A program made the position numbers and the translations under genes. The notes under the pieces are model-generated. The model saw nothing but the letters and a program-made list of their open reading frames with translations. It ran no database searches and was not told the DNA's origin. A stretch of DNA of 64,000 bases from Circinella minor (lineage: Eukaryota > Mucoromycota > Mucoromycetes > Mucorales > Lichtheimiaceae). Shown here piece by piece: positions 1-10,920 of the stretch (position 1 is its first letter; the number at the start of each line of letters is the position of its first letter). The DNA lies in NCBI GenBank assembly GCA_016758965.1, contig JAEPRB010000050.1, positions 124,001 to 188,000 of the forward strand, read 5' to 3'.

Positions 1-1
1 T

Positions 2-889
2 TATTCAACCAATAACAATATTATCGAACCACATTGGTTTTTGTGTCGACCATGCGATATGATATATACACATTTCCCAACCAATCCAGTAAATCAATAT
101 CTTGAACCTCCTATCAGTATTAGCACATTTTTTGCTCTACCTTACGTTTGTCTACCATTTTTCCGTCATCATATCCAAATTATCAACTACGATCCAGCTA
201 ATTGCAACACATTAACAAATGATAAGATTTGTCATATTACACTTCAAGTGGATCACGATATATCATGTTATGCTGAAGTTGAAACACGAACACAATTAGA
301 TTCAACACATACACAACTTGTTAAAACCCGTGGATTGGCCCAATGTTTCACTCGTGATGACGATAGTACAAGTCATACCAATGATCGGATATGTAAAATA
401 AAAGCACAACTACCACAGGATCAATGGATGGGTTGGCTTAAAGTATATGCTGGTCCACGTGTTATACCAGCTACAACATCAGGTCAACAACAACAAGAAA
501 AACTTGATTCAAAACATTATCCATTAGCTTTTTCTTTTCGACTCACACGTCAACAAGAACCACATCAACAGCAATTACAATTACAACAGAAACCATTTGA
601 TTTTGTTCAACTTCATATATGTCAATATGAACTGTATATACAAGAACCACAATGTTATCAACTTTATCCATTACAAAAATACAACTTTTCAGTTAAAAGT
701 AATCACACACATCATAAACTGGCCATTCGTAGTCCAAATGGTCGACTTTACAAACTTACGTATTATCCTCATGATCATACATATGATGGTACAATTACTG
801 TAAGTGAAGTTGGACAATGGACTTTGGTGTGTTTGCTACATCATGCTGGTGGTCTATATGTTGTCGCTAGTTGGGATTGTAAATCCTGA
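2..889 (+). CDS. Cyk3-like transglutaminase-fold protein, C-terminal part (5' truncated by window edge)
   Basis: The reading frame is open from base 2 to the TGA at 887-889, so this is the last exon or part of a larger gene whose start lies outside the window. The first residues visible include EPHWFL and a DMIYTHFP block, followed by EPPIS and ALPYV. This pattern is characteristic of the region after the transglutaminase-like core in fungal Cyk3/kyphoscoliosis-type proteins. Later segments (GWLKVYAGP, KLAIRSPNGRLYKL, GQWTLVCLLHH) fit the beta-rich C-terminal part of that family. Family members act in cytokinesis and septum formation, often with an N-terminal SH3 domain that would be upstream here. 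A glutamine-rich insert lies around bases 485-600. The family call rests on remembered motif similarity. Confidence 0.6.
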   Translation, partial: YSTNNNIIEPHWFLCRPCDMIYTHFPTNPVNQYLEPPISISTFFALPYVCLPFFRHHIQIINYDPANCNTLTNDKICHITLQVDHDISCYAEVETRTQLDSTHTQLVKTRGLAQCFTRDDDSTSHTNDRICKIKAQLPQDQWMGWLKVYAGPRVIPATTSGQQQQEKLDSKHYPLAFSFRLTRQQEPHQQQLQLQQKPFDFVQLHICQYELYIQEPQCYQLYPLQKYNFSVKSNHTHHKLAIRSPNGRLYKLTYYPHDHTYDGTITVSEVGQWTLVCLLHHAGGLYVVASWDCKS

Positions 890-1149
890 TATCTTCTTGT
901 TGTAGTTTATGATTATTATTGTTGTTGACTTTTGAAGATAAAAAACAAAAAACAATATAATATTATCATGATCTTTATATTACTACTATTAACATTTTAC
1001 TATAATTATTATTAATTGTTATTACTCCCAAGTTATCTGTATGCTTTGTTTTCCCCTTTCTTTTTCTCTTTTTATTAGGATGTTTTTAAATTTGTTTTGT
1101 TTTTGCTTCTTTTTTTTAATAATATGAATATTAAAAAAAAATAAACATA

Positions 1150-2102
1150 TTATGGTCGGTTCTTTGCAGCTTGTTCACGAATCCGTCGTTCATATTCCAC
1201 CTTATCCTTTCTGAATAACATATATGCATCTGATTGTGCTGGACTTTCTGGATTAGGATCATTCAGTAAGTCTTGAATACCCAAGAGAATCTACAATAGT
1301 TGGTTTTTTGTTGTTTAATTGATCAACTTTGCTAAATATCCCCCCTCTTCCTTATATTTCATTCTTTTTCTATCCAATATGTACCTGTTTCAATGTAATT
1401 GCTGGTTTCCATCCTTCATCTTCATTTAAAATAGAAAGACACACTGTTCCTGATGGATAAACATTTGGATGAAACAATGGAGGGGTAAATTTACCTATAG
1501 TAGTTACGACAAAAAAAAGAAGAAAAAATAGAAAGTAAGGAACTTTGATCACTTAAAAAAACGTTTTAAAAAAAAATTCAAAAATATATTCATACACTTT
1601 GGTGGTTTGCTTGGGTATTCTGAATGATCCAATATGTTAGTTAGTTATTAGCTGGTTAGTTAATAAAAAATGTTTATAGCATTATTTTTACCTTCAGGGA
1701 AAATCATTGTAATCTTATATACACCGTGTTCCCAAGGAGTCTATATCAATAAATAGAATATCATATATATCACCAATTGGAATTGAGGGTTTTTTCTTTT
1801 TTTTTTGCGTTCCAATGCTGAACAAGTTTTCATTAAACAAAAAAAAGCGTTGTCATAAACTTACATTTTCTTTTCCAGGAATACCACAAGACCATTGCAT
1901 AAGATCAAGTGTACTATCAGGAAGTTTTCCAGGGCGTGCCCAAAACCCCTTCAAAAAAAAAGATAATAATCTTATTAGTTTTACATAATTGAATCCACAA
2001 TGTCTTTCTTTCTCAAACATAATAATTATTTACATGAGGATGATCTTTACGCCAAGATTTACGTTCTTCCATTAATCGACCACGTGCAATTCCTGAACTC
2101 AT
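1150..2102 (-). CDS. UBC9: SUMO-conjugating enzyme E2 (UBC9)
   Basis: Six exons on the minus strand: 2102-2034, 1948-1865, 1740-1692, 1619-1596, 1494-1385 and 1290-1150. All have GT-AG borders and matching phases, giving 158 residues, the normal UBC9 length. The protein starts [10 protein letters not shown], the conserved UBC9 N-terminus. It carries the E2 HPN motif (about residues 84-86) and the catalytic cysteine in GTVCLSIL (about Cys94, equal to Cys93 in animals). It ends in the helical [10 protein letters not shown] tail. UBC9 takes SUMO from the E1 and transfers it to substrate lysines, mostly in the nucleus. Exon 4 is a 24-base microexon encoding the YPSKPPK loop, which is easy for gene finders to miss. 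The family call is essentially certain; splice sites are predictions. Confidence 0.96.
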
Positions 2103-3002
2103 GTTTTAATTATATATATACTGATCTAAAAGAGATTGTGAGTATAACAAATGAAGTAATATTGGGTTACTAGTTTTGTTGATAACAAAGGGGGAGGGAG
2201 AAGGTGTAAAGAACCAGATTTCGATTCTTAATAACAAAAAGCCTAAAAAAGTCCAAAGCGGAATTTTTCGCCAGTAATTATTTTCTTTTTTTTGATTGAG
2301 AGCTTTGCTCTTTTGTGAAAAACGACTTTAAAAAAGATTCATGCCAAATAACAATAAGCTGTGTCCAGTAAGCTGAATATAAACACGTCATTATTTAATA
2401 GAACAAATATAAGAAAAGTAAACATTACTTAAATTGTATTATATCAAAAAGCTCACGTTTTAGATTATTTTACTCTAGAAAACATCATAATAAAGTTTCT
2501 TCTTGCAAAATGGATTAATAAATGATTGTTAAAGCCAGTTGATTATTCATATACACTTAGGCAGCAAGAAACGGAATTGATTTTTTTCGCAACTAAATAG
2601 GGAAGTATATGAGTGTTATATCGCCTAGTCGGAGGCAACCTATATTTTTGTTCTTTTTCTATCAGAATACAAAAACTTGCTAATGGCTACACAAGTATAT
2701 ATCTTTTCTTATTATAACTATCAGTTTTTTTTTTTTTACCTTTCGCTAAAATATATCAATGTTACCATACCAACCCTTCATAGCAACCAAATGTTTTATT
2801 CTAATACTCATCAATACCAGCTCTAAAATTAGAAGGAATGATCTTTTAATTTTTTTTTATATAATCAAAATCAAGAAAATATACAAGTCGTTATGAGATA
2901 AACAAAATAGAGACAGAGGGAGGGAGAGGGAGAAATAAGTAAATAATAAGTTACTACTAACAAATGTGCCTAATTTTCTGTTTTAACTTTTTATTTCTCT
3001 TT
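2103..3002. other. Intergenic, AT-rich, no gene seen
   Basis: About 900 bases between the UBC9 start codon and the MPC2 stop codon. It should hold the UBC9 promoter and the MPC2 3' UTR. I see only homopolymer T and A runs and no coding or RNA signal. Confidence 0.5.
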
Positions 3003-3671
3003 TTAAGCCTTAACAGCTTTTTCTTCAAGTTGCTTTTGTTTATATTCATCCGACATACGGTAGCTAGTAATTAAAAGTAATGATGTGTAAGTTTTTATTT
3101 TCTTTCTATATACCTAGAATACTTTTCCCCCGAGCACACAATATCAATAGATCGAGTGCATAAATATACTTACTTCATAATTCTAACAACTTGCATAAGA
3201 CCAGTACTAGCAACAAAAATGTTAACAGCACCAAGAGACCAGTTCTTGGGAATAATAACCATGGAATAACGAGTCCAGATAAGACCAGTGGCGACCAAAG
3301 CTGTATATTATTAATATTATTATTATTATTATTACTATCATAAATATTTCACACTCATAAAATAATTAAATAAAAACACTTACACAAGTTTTGAGGCAAA
3401 CTCAAGTTTTCAGCAGGACGTTGCAAATCACTAATACCTGCAAAGACCAAAGCCTTTTATATATAATCAAAAAAAGAGTGAGAAAATAAAATTATACATT
3501 TTATTTTAGTTCAACATTAATTGTACCATAAAAAAAAGTACACGAAAATAATAAAAAGTTTTTTTAATGTACCCATTTCATAGCAGGAGCCCAAAAGTGA
3601 ATGGTCTTGGGTCCTGCTGGTGAGTTAATGAATCTTTGGAGTGCGGATTGTGATGCTGCAGAGGTCGCCAT
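3003..3671 (-). CDS. MPC2: Mitochondrial pyruvate carrier subunit 2 (MPC2 type)
   Basis: Four exons on the minus strand: 3671-3573, 3453-3384, 3300-3174 and 3063-3003, with consistent phases and GT-AG introns, giving 118 residues. The N-terminal part contains GPKTIHFWAPAMKW, the signature shared with yeast Mpc2. It is followed by ALVFAGISDLQRP and the LIWTRYSMVIIPKNW block across the second and third membrane segments. MPC2 pairs with an MPC1-type partner in the mitochondrial inner membrane to import pyruvate. The C-terminus is short and charged (EEKAVKA). The length is typical. No MPC1 gene is visible in the window. Confidence 0.94.
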
Positions 3672-3751
3672 TTGTATATATAAAATCTATATGGGAAAGG
3701 GGTGAAAAAGCTGGAAAAAATAGAGGAAGAAAAATATCTTAAATACCGAGC

Positions 3752-3752
<1 letters not shown>

Positions 3753-3780
<28 letters not shown>
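3753..3780. repeat. (TG)n dinucleotide microsatellite
   Basis: An uninterrupted TG run of roughly 14 units lies just upstream of MPC2, within the 440-base gap between MPC2 and the next minus-strand gene. It is simple sequence; I assign no function. Confidence 0.85.
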
Positions 3781-3785
<5 letters not shown>

Positions 3786-4110
3786 CTCGAAAAACAGGGA
3801 CTTTTTTTACAAAAAGCGCTTTCTTTCCCGGAATAGTACGGTTGAATTGTATACCGAAAGATCTTAATTGGCTGAGCGGACATTTCAAAAAAGAAAAAAG
3901 AGGATAATAATTACCAGACATCCAACAAAGAAGTCGAAAATTGGGTTTTTTTATTTATTATTTTGGAAAAGTTAATAAGAAACGTGGAAAAAAAATATTT
4001 ACATTGAAAGAAAATTATTTGGATACACAAATAAACAAGACAAAAAGAGATAAACATTGAAAAGAGACTTTTCTTTTTAAATTCACAAGAAATGCTGAGA
4101 GAAATAAACT

Positions 4111-4528
4111 TTATCGTTCATAATTGGCATTATATGTTTCTGAACAACGAGGAGGAGTAGTCGGTCGACGTTTACTTTGACCACGAAGTATAGTACTTGC
4201 TCTTTTTGTTGCAACAGATGGGGCACGTCGAATTTTCTCAGTGGCTTTTGGTTGAGGTAGTATTTCAGTAGCATGGTAAACGCCATCTTTATAACAACGA
4301 TCGTAATAATCTTTGTCTAAATAAATCCATTATAATGATTTATTAGTGTTATTTCTTACATGTCATTCATATTATCGTTTATTTATGCATAATATATTTA
4401 TTAATTTCAAAAATAAATATATACCCACCTCTTGAATCGTACTCAGGTAAAAAGGTACGCCGCTTAGTGTACTTTTCAATTCGCCAAATTTCGAATTGAC
4501 TTTTCAATTTTTCAATGAAACTGACCAT
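4111..4528 (-). CDS. Small basic protein of unknown function, two exons
   Basis: Exon 1 is 4528-4429 and exon 2 is 4316-4111. The intron is GT-AG and the phases match (G joined to AC gives Asp), producing 101 residues. The first 33 residues (starting MVSFIEKLKS) look like a charged amphipathic helix with WRIEKYTKRR. The second exon is rich in Lys, Arg, Pro and Thr (SKRRPTTPP). I see no signal peptide, membrane segment or recognised domain. Clean splicing and a consistent frame argue for a real gene, but I do not recognise the family. The basic tail could suit nucleic-acid or membrane contact, which is only a guess. Confidence 0.55.
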
Positions 4529-5460
4529 GCTTGTTTGTTATTGAATAAAACAAATCGATATGTTATAATTAAAAGTGAAAAGTTAAATAAATGAATGAAT
4601 GTATATAAAATGATTTTTTAAAAAAAGGAATGAAAGTACATAAGTAAAAAGAGAAGAAAGAAGAAAGAAAAGAAGAAAAAGAAGAAGTGCAAAAAAAGTA
4701 TGCTTATTATTGTTATGGACAACTTGTCTAGAACTTAATGTGCGGAGTGTAACCACAACTGAACAATGGGTGAAAAAAAGTAAATATAGTAACACCAGCA
4801 TCATCATCAAAAGAAGTTTAGTGGGGAATACCTCTTAAAAAAAGCATTATTTTAGAAGAAAATGATATACCAATGATGAATGGTGATATTCTTATTTGGT
4901 AGGTCTTGCTGTTTTTACTTCTTCTAACTAGTTACTAGTTAAAGTTTAGTGGCTAATTAATCAACTATTTCCCTTACCTTTTTCTGGGATTGTTTTTGTT
5001 GTTAAGGATAATTTATAATTAAGCCTCCGTTTTCTTTTTCTTTTTTTTTACTCTATTTTAGCCTTTTAATAGTATAGATATAAGGATCCTAATATTAAAT
5101 CTGAATTAAAAAAGGAGTTAAATGGCTGGTGTTTAGCAATATTAAAAATAGTCTTTAATATTCCTTATCTTGATGTACCTGGTTTTTTTTTGCTGCCCAT
5201 TCAATTGACACCTTTATGCAAAAAAAAAAAAAAACAACCAAATAACGTGTCCTATTTTTGTTATGATGATGAATTAGAACGACGCAAACAACGCATATTA
5301 AACAAACCCAGATAAAAGATGTAAACCAATAGATGAAAAGATACACACATATTCACTAACTTCACAAAGACTATTTTCTTTTGCTAAATTACTTCAATGA
5401 GAATGCTTGGAATATTTTTTTGAGTAAGCATGTATGCACAAATATACAATTCTTAACTAA
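4529..5460. other. Intergenic, no gene seen
   Basis: AT-rich stretch with purine-rich (GAA/AGAA) tracts around 4640-4690 and long A and T runs. No open frame here has coding character. Confidence 0.4.
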
Positions 5461-5469
5461 ATACCTAGA

Positions 5470-5582
5470 ACTGTAATTGATCCACATCATCACTATATAC
5501 AAATTCAGACAATTGTTTCTTATCGGGTTTTTCCTTACGTAAGACACGAGAATATTTCACAATGTAGGACGGCTGTGGTACC
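5470..5582 (-). CDS. Isolated putative terminal exon, unrecognised
   Basis: Read on the minus strand, a good acceptor (TTTATCACAG) near 5583 is followed by about 37 codons with protein-like composition. They include PQPSYIVKYSRVL, RKEKPDKKQL and the acidic end SDDVDQLQF, then a stop at about 5470. No matching upstream exon could be found in the next 3 kb, so this may be the last exon of a gene with unrecognised upstream exons, a decayed gene, or chance. I do not recognise the family. Confidence 0.3.
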
Positions 5583-8500
5583 TGTGATAAATAAATATAT
5601 ATATCTTGTTTTTTACTCTTTTGAAAGTGTATAGTACAAGAATAAACAAGGATCTGTACTAATTATGCTTGATATATATGTAACTCATGTGGGGTTTGTT
5701 TTATGATCACTAAATTATACAATGTATCTGATTCGCTTTTGAAAAAAGAAAAGAAACGTAAGAGTTTTCTCAATCACATAGATTCCTATTGCTATCAACT
5801 GCAAGGTTTAAGTTTGCTGCTGATCATTAACCAGTTTGTAATATGGTTTTGCTTCTTAGCAGTATTGAGAAAAATTAATTACAGACTGTGAGAGTTTCAT
5901 AAACGCTGTATTTTAAAAAATAAAGTATATGTTCATTCAGGGCTATTTTATTATTACTGCTTCTTGTTTAAATACACTTTATATATATATATATACATGT
6001 TTTGTATTTTGATTACATTTTACATAGAACGGGCTCATTACTGTTATATTAGATTGCCAATAATAGAAAGAACAAAAGGATAAAGACTTTTCTATTATAT
6101 ATAAAATGTCATTATATACATGAATTTATTTCGAATAACTGATCAATAACGTTCTATAATTCATTTTATAAATTTAGCATTAACGATATGTTACCCTAAA
6201 AAAATCGATGTTACCCGAAGCCAAGAAATAAATGCTTGTGGTACCCATAAACCGCGAAATTTGTCCCCAAAAATGGACAGCTATCTTGCTCTTGTGTTAC
6301 AACATGTACAACTAAACATTATACTACACTCTATTATATTACTCTCATATATGACTGTAAATATATGAAAGTACTTTTTTTATTTGAGAATCCACCAACA
6401 ACTTATCATGAACATCAAAGCTTTGTTTATATATATTACATATCCTAAGAGAAGATCAAATCACAGTAGAAGCCTACGTATCAACTGTATTTCCTGATGA
6501 TAATATGGCAATACATTTCTTTTTGTTTACGTATAAAATATGAAAGTAAAGTCCTTTGTTTATTACGGATTACGATTACATTCGCCTCACTCACAATGTG
6601 CTTTATTATAGCGTATTCGAACGAAAAATCTCGATGAATTCTTCCATTGTGCGAAACTATAAACGGACATTTATTGAAATCACTTATGCTCGCTTTCATA
6701 TGGTAATGGTACTCTTAAATAATAAATGATGTTTACAAAATGTATATAAAGTAAAAAGTTATTCCATTGGAATAATCGAAAAAAAGATTGCTTGTTGCAA
6801 TACAAATTTATATACAAATAATGACTAATTTAATAGTAATTATTTGATAGATTTTGGTATACGTACCTACTTAAATTATCATATGTAGTAAAAGTCTATG
6901 ATCACCATGACAAAACGAATGTCTTTTGTTTTTGCAACCTATTTAAATATAACTCTTACTTATATAAAAGAATATTATATAACAGGTCTGAAACAAGTCC
7001 TTGAACATATACCTTAATATAAATACATAATGACGTACACTACGCATATATAGCAACTTCTAAACAAAGTCTGACTTTCTTTTCGCTACCTAGCTATAAG
7101 AATATTCAACCATGCTGATGAATATCATTTTTACATCACTAATAAATTGCGTATCTCCTTGTTTTGATTTATTTTTTAAAACTTACAAAAAAATATTATT
7201 CAGCTGTTGATGGTTTAAGCGTTTTGTATCTTAAAGCACTTTTGGTCAATTACCGAACCTAAAAAAAAGTAAAAGTTTGTTTGATGTAAATAATTAATAT
7301 ACACTATGTTCTTTATCCTGAACTCTAAATTTAACAGATTTTTTATATTGGTTCGTGTTAGTTTTCGAGCAATTTGCATCAGTATATAAGTATGTGTATA
7401 GAGAGGAAAAAGTAGCATGTTACTTTTTTTTATAATATTTGATCCTTTATTATTCCATACTTATTTTTTTCTATTAACAAGCTTATACGTACGTAATTAT
7501 AACTATAAGTTTCAACAATATTATACAACACATGTAATATATATATATATATTACTACCTTTTCTCAAAAATTAAAGAGGCCTTCGATTCAATAAAGCAG
7601 TAAATATTGTTGTTATATTGTTAACTGTTAATTACTATTAAATATATTACGTACTTGTTTTTTTTTTATCTTGGCTGTAGATCGTTATTATTTTTTGCAA
7701 GATAATCTTTAGTTTCATTATTTATAGAATTGTAGTCATATTATATTGTTTCCACCCGTTTATTATAGTATAATATAATAAAGGGATCCGAAAGAGTGGA
7801 GTCAATAATTTGACTCAAACTAATAGAACAGGATGCATGAGCCCTTGGGTGTTTCAACCAAAGTATATTATACCATTTCCCAGTAATCTATTATTATTAT
7901 TATTATTATTATTTGACCAGGAATAGTGTAAAGAGCATGACTTTATCTATAAGATCACTAGGTGCATCACTAGGTATTTAGATAGTGTATATCAATTTTA
8001 CGTAAAATAGATCTAATAACTCATATAATCAATGGAATTATAAATATATAATGATTTGTAACATCTACAAGCCATTTTTTAAAGATTATATTACCTGAGA
8101 GATGTAACCAACAAATCACAATGCTTATATTATTATTAATATCATATCAAAATACACGATCAAATAACTACGTAAATCACGAAAAAAAAAGAGAGTAACA
8201 ACAGTGTCATCGGATATAAATAATCAATAATAGCAATCATTAATCGCAACACGCAATTGATCTAAAAAACAGTGTTGTTATTATGATCACGTTTTGTTGT
8301 ATTGAAAAAAAAAGTTAATGTACATATATAAATTTATGTTAAATATACAAATTTGGTGTTTTTTTCTTTGGAATCTACTAAAAGAAAATGCCAAGAAACC
8401 CTTTTTTATGATGATCTAGTTTTTGTTTTGTTTTGTTTTGTTTTGATTCAATAAGAAATAAACTATAAACACAACAAATAAAAATCAAACGCTTCTTTTT

Positions 8501-9061
8501 GGAATCGACTATCTCAACTAATAAAGTAGTGCAAAAAAAGAGCATATTTTTTTAAAAAAAACAATAATAATAATAATAATAAACAAAATGAACAAGCATA
8601 TACAGTGGTGGTGCCGGTGGATTGGGTAACAGTAATAATAATAAAAATGGACGAGGGAAGAGGAAAGGCTAGATTTACACAGAGAATAAGATGGGATGGG
8701 GGTTGAATGTATATCTATACACAACTTGTAAGCATAAGGGGGGGGGTTCTTTTTCAGCAAATGGAAATAAGAGAGTTCTTGTTGATAAACTGATAACTAG
8801 TAAAAGGGCTAAAATAAAGTAAAAGAAAAATGATAAAAAAAAACATGTGCAATGAAAACTCCTTTTTTTTTTAAAAAAAAAGTGTTTTGTCGTTGTTATG
8901 GCAACTGATAATAAAAGCGAAAGGAATTAAATGCAAAGTGAAATTTGTGTGTCGTGGATATGCTAGTAATACAAAGATATAAAAGAAGAAAGAACGAACA
9001 AAGTCATTAAAGAGTAATAATGAAAAGTATAATGATAATGATAATAGGCCCAGCCTATTAT
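5583..9061. other. 3.5-kb AT-rich gene-poor stretch
   Basis: No conserved coding signal found. It contains TA dinucleotide runs (about 5981-5996 and 7541-7552), an ATT trinucleotide run near 7890-7912, an AAT run near 8562-8580 and a GTTTT repeat near 8420-8445. It must include the 3' flank of the velvet gene. It may be intergenic DNA or eroded repeats. Confidence 0.4.
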
Positions 9062-10920
9062 TTATTGAGAAGAAAGTAACTGATGAATAGAAACTCGACT
9101 CGGTGCAAATGTTGAAGAGGTAGATGATGGTGGAGTAAGTGGAGGTAATGCTGGACCAACAACCATATCACCCATAATAGAACGTAACGGTGGTAATCGG
9201 TCACCATAACGATGTGGATGATGTTCAATATCTGCTAAAATAGGTGGTGGTGTGGGTTGTCTTGATAAAGATCCATGTAAGCTGTTACTATGACCCATCT
9301 TATCAAAGTGATAGCCTGCAAGATCAGAAGAAAAGTGGTGTTGACCGGACGATGGCGGGGGAGATGGTATAGATTGTTGTGCGATAGTATTAGGTAATTG
9401 GTACGTTGAGTGTTGTTGCTCAACATAGTTCTTATATTGTGTGTTCGCAGAAGACGGAACTAGCTCATGGTGCATATTATTGACTAGTTGGTGTACAAAA
9501 GGTACTCCACTTTCATGTCGTGGAGGTGATTGATGAAAATGGTATTCGAGAGGTGATAATTGACGTGACGGTGGAGAAAGTGCGACGGTACTTGTTGATT
9601 TGGGATCATCATTGTTATTATTGGTTTCACTGTCGTTGTTTATCGGTTGTGGGGAAGAATGTGATGATTGCCATCGGCCAAAATGAACATCTTGATTTTG
9701 TCCATTGTCAACATAAGCAGCTTTCCGTTTGTATGTTCGAGTTGTATTCGTTTGTTCATTAGTAGTTGGTGTAGTAGTTGCTGATTGTTTTATACTTTCA
9801 ACTTTACGTTTGCGACCACTGACCCTATAATATATTAATTTAAAGAAGAATGATGCTTTAGTAATTACAACAATAATAGATAGTTATCTTGTTGTTGTGC
9901 GAATGGAAATAACTTACGAAGGCAAGCGGTGTTCTTTTCTAATTCTCATCTTTACACCTTGATCACAAAATGTTCGTGATAAGAAGGTTGCTTCAAATGG
10001 ACCAGGAAATCGTTTGGGCAAATATACAGTAAAGGTATCCGAAAGCATGGTTTTACGATTTTCAATGTTACCCCTATAATAAATTAAAATAATTACAAAA
10101 TCAATAAAAATTTCATATTGGAATTGTTATATAATTTATACTTACTCAACAATCTCAAATAAACTGAAATGAAGTCGATATTTTCCTTCTTTCTTGACAG
10201 CTAGATCACCGAAGACAAAAAAACCACCATCAGAATTATCGATATCGCGAAGACGATAAAGGGATGATACAGTTGATCCAGATAAATATTCTTGTGAAGG
10301 AAGTAATAATGTATCAGGATCTTCATCTGTTACAATGTTTGCCACCAAAAAGTAAAAAGGACTTTGCAGAGATTTTCTATTAATTTAAATAAGAAATTAA
10401 AAAATAGTTCTTGTTTTTTTTTTCAAGTCATTATAATTAAAAGGTGATTTCTAACATACTTTATTTCGTCATCCGAACAGTTCACCCATTGCATCTGTAA
10501 AATTGGTGGAGGTTCAATTGGTCGTCGGTCTTTTTTTTTTTATTACGCATCAAAAAGAGGGTAAGTTATCATCATCATCATCAATTATCATTATATTCCA
10601 TTACACACAGATTGAAAGATAATTATTTTTATGTATGTAAAAGTTATTTTTTTATTCATACATACCACGTTCATTAATAACACTCATTTTTGCTCTTTTC
10701 GGTTGTTGGCGAATGATTATATCATAATTTCTATAGGAGTAAGAATTTTTTATGTATTTAGTAAAACAAAAATTATATTTTTTCTATAAACAACCAAAAA
10801 AAATAAAATAAAATGGTACCTTTCTTTTGGAAGATCAGACAACGAACTGGGAATAAATCGGTATGTACATGCACTTGTTCCGGAATTACTGCTGGTGGCA
10901 GTTTTTGTACCGTTTACCAT
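9062..10920 (-). CDS. Velvet-domain transcriptional regulator (VosA/Ryp-like)
   Basis: Six exons on the minus strand: 10920-10820, 10730-10666, 10529-10460, 10376-10146, 10073-9918 and 9824-9062. Phases agree throughout, giving 461 residues. The velvet domain occupies about residues 18-207. Its signatures are [58 protein letters not shown] and [27 protein letters not shown] basic patch GRKRKVE directly after it is a plausible nuclear signal. The rest (about 250 residues) is a disordered Gln/Pro/Ser/His tail. Velvet proteins bind DNA through a Rel-like fold and control sporulation and development. The N-terminal velvet domain plus long tail most resembles VosA/Ryp2 rather than VeA, but assignment within the family needs a tree. 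Gene finders could miss the short first exons. Confidence 0.92.

Noticed and set aside
6481..6699. 72-codon minus-strand frame starting MKASISDFNKC
   Set aside because: No family motif, no splice partners and no conservation signal visible; probably chance.
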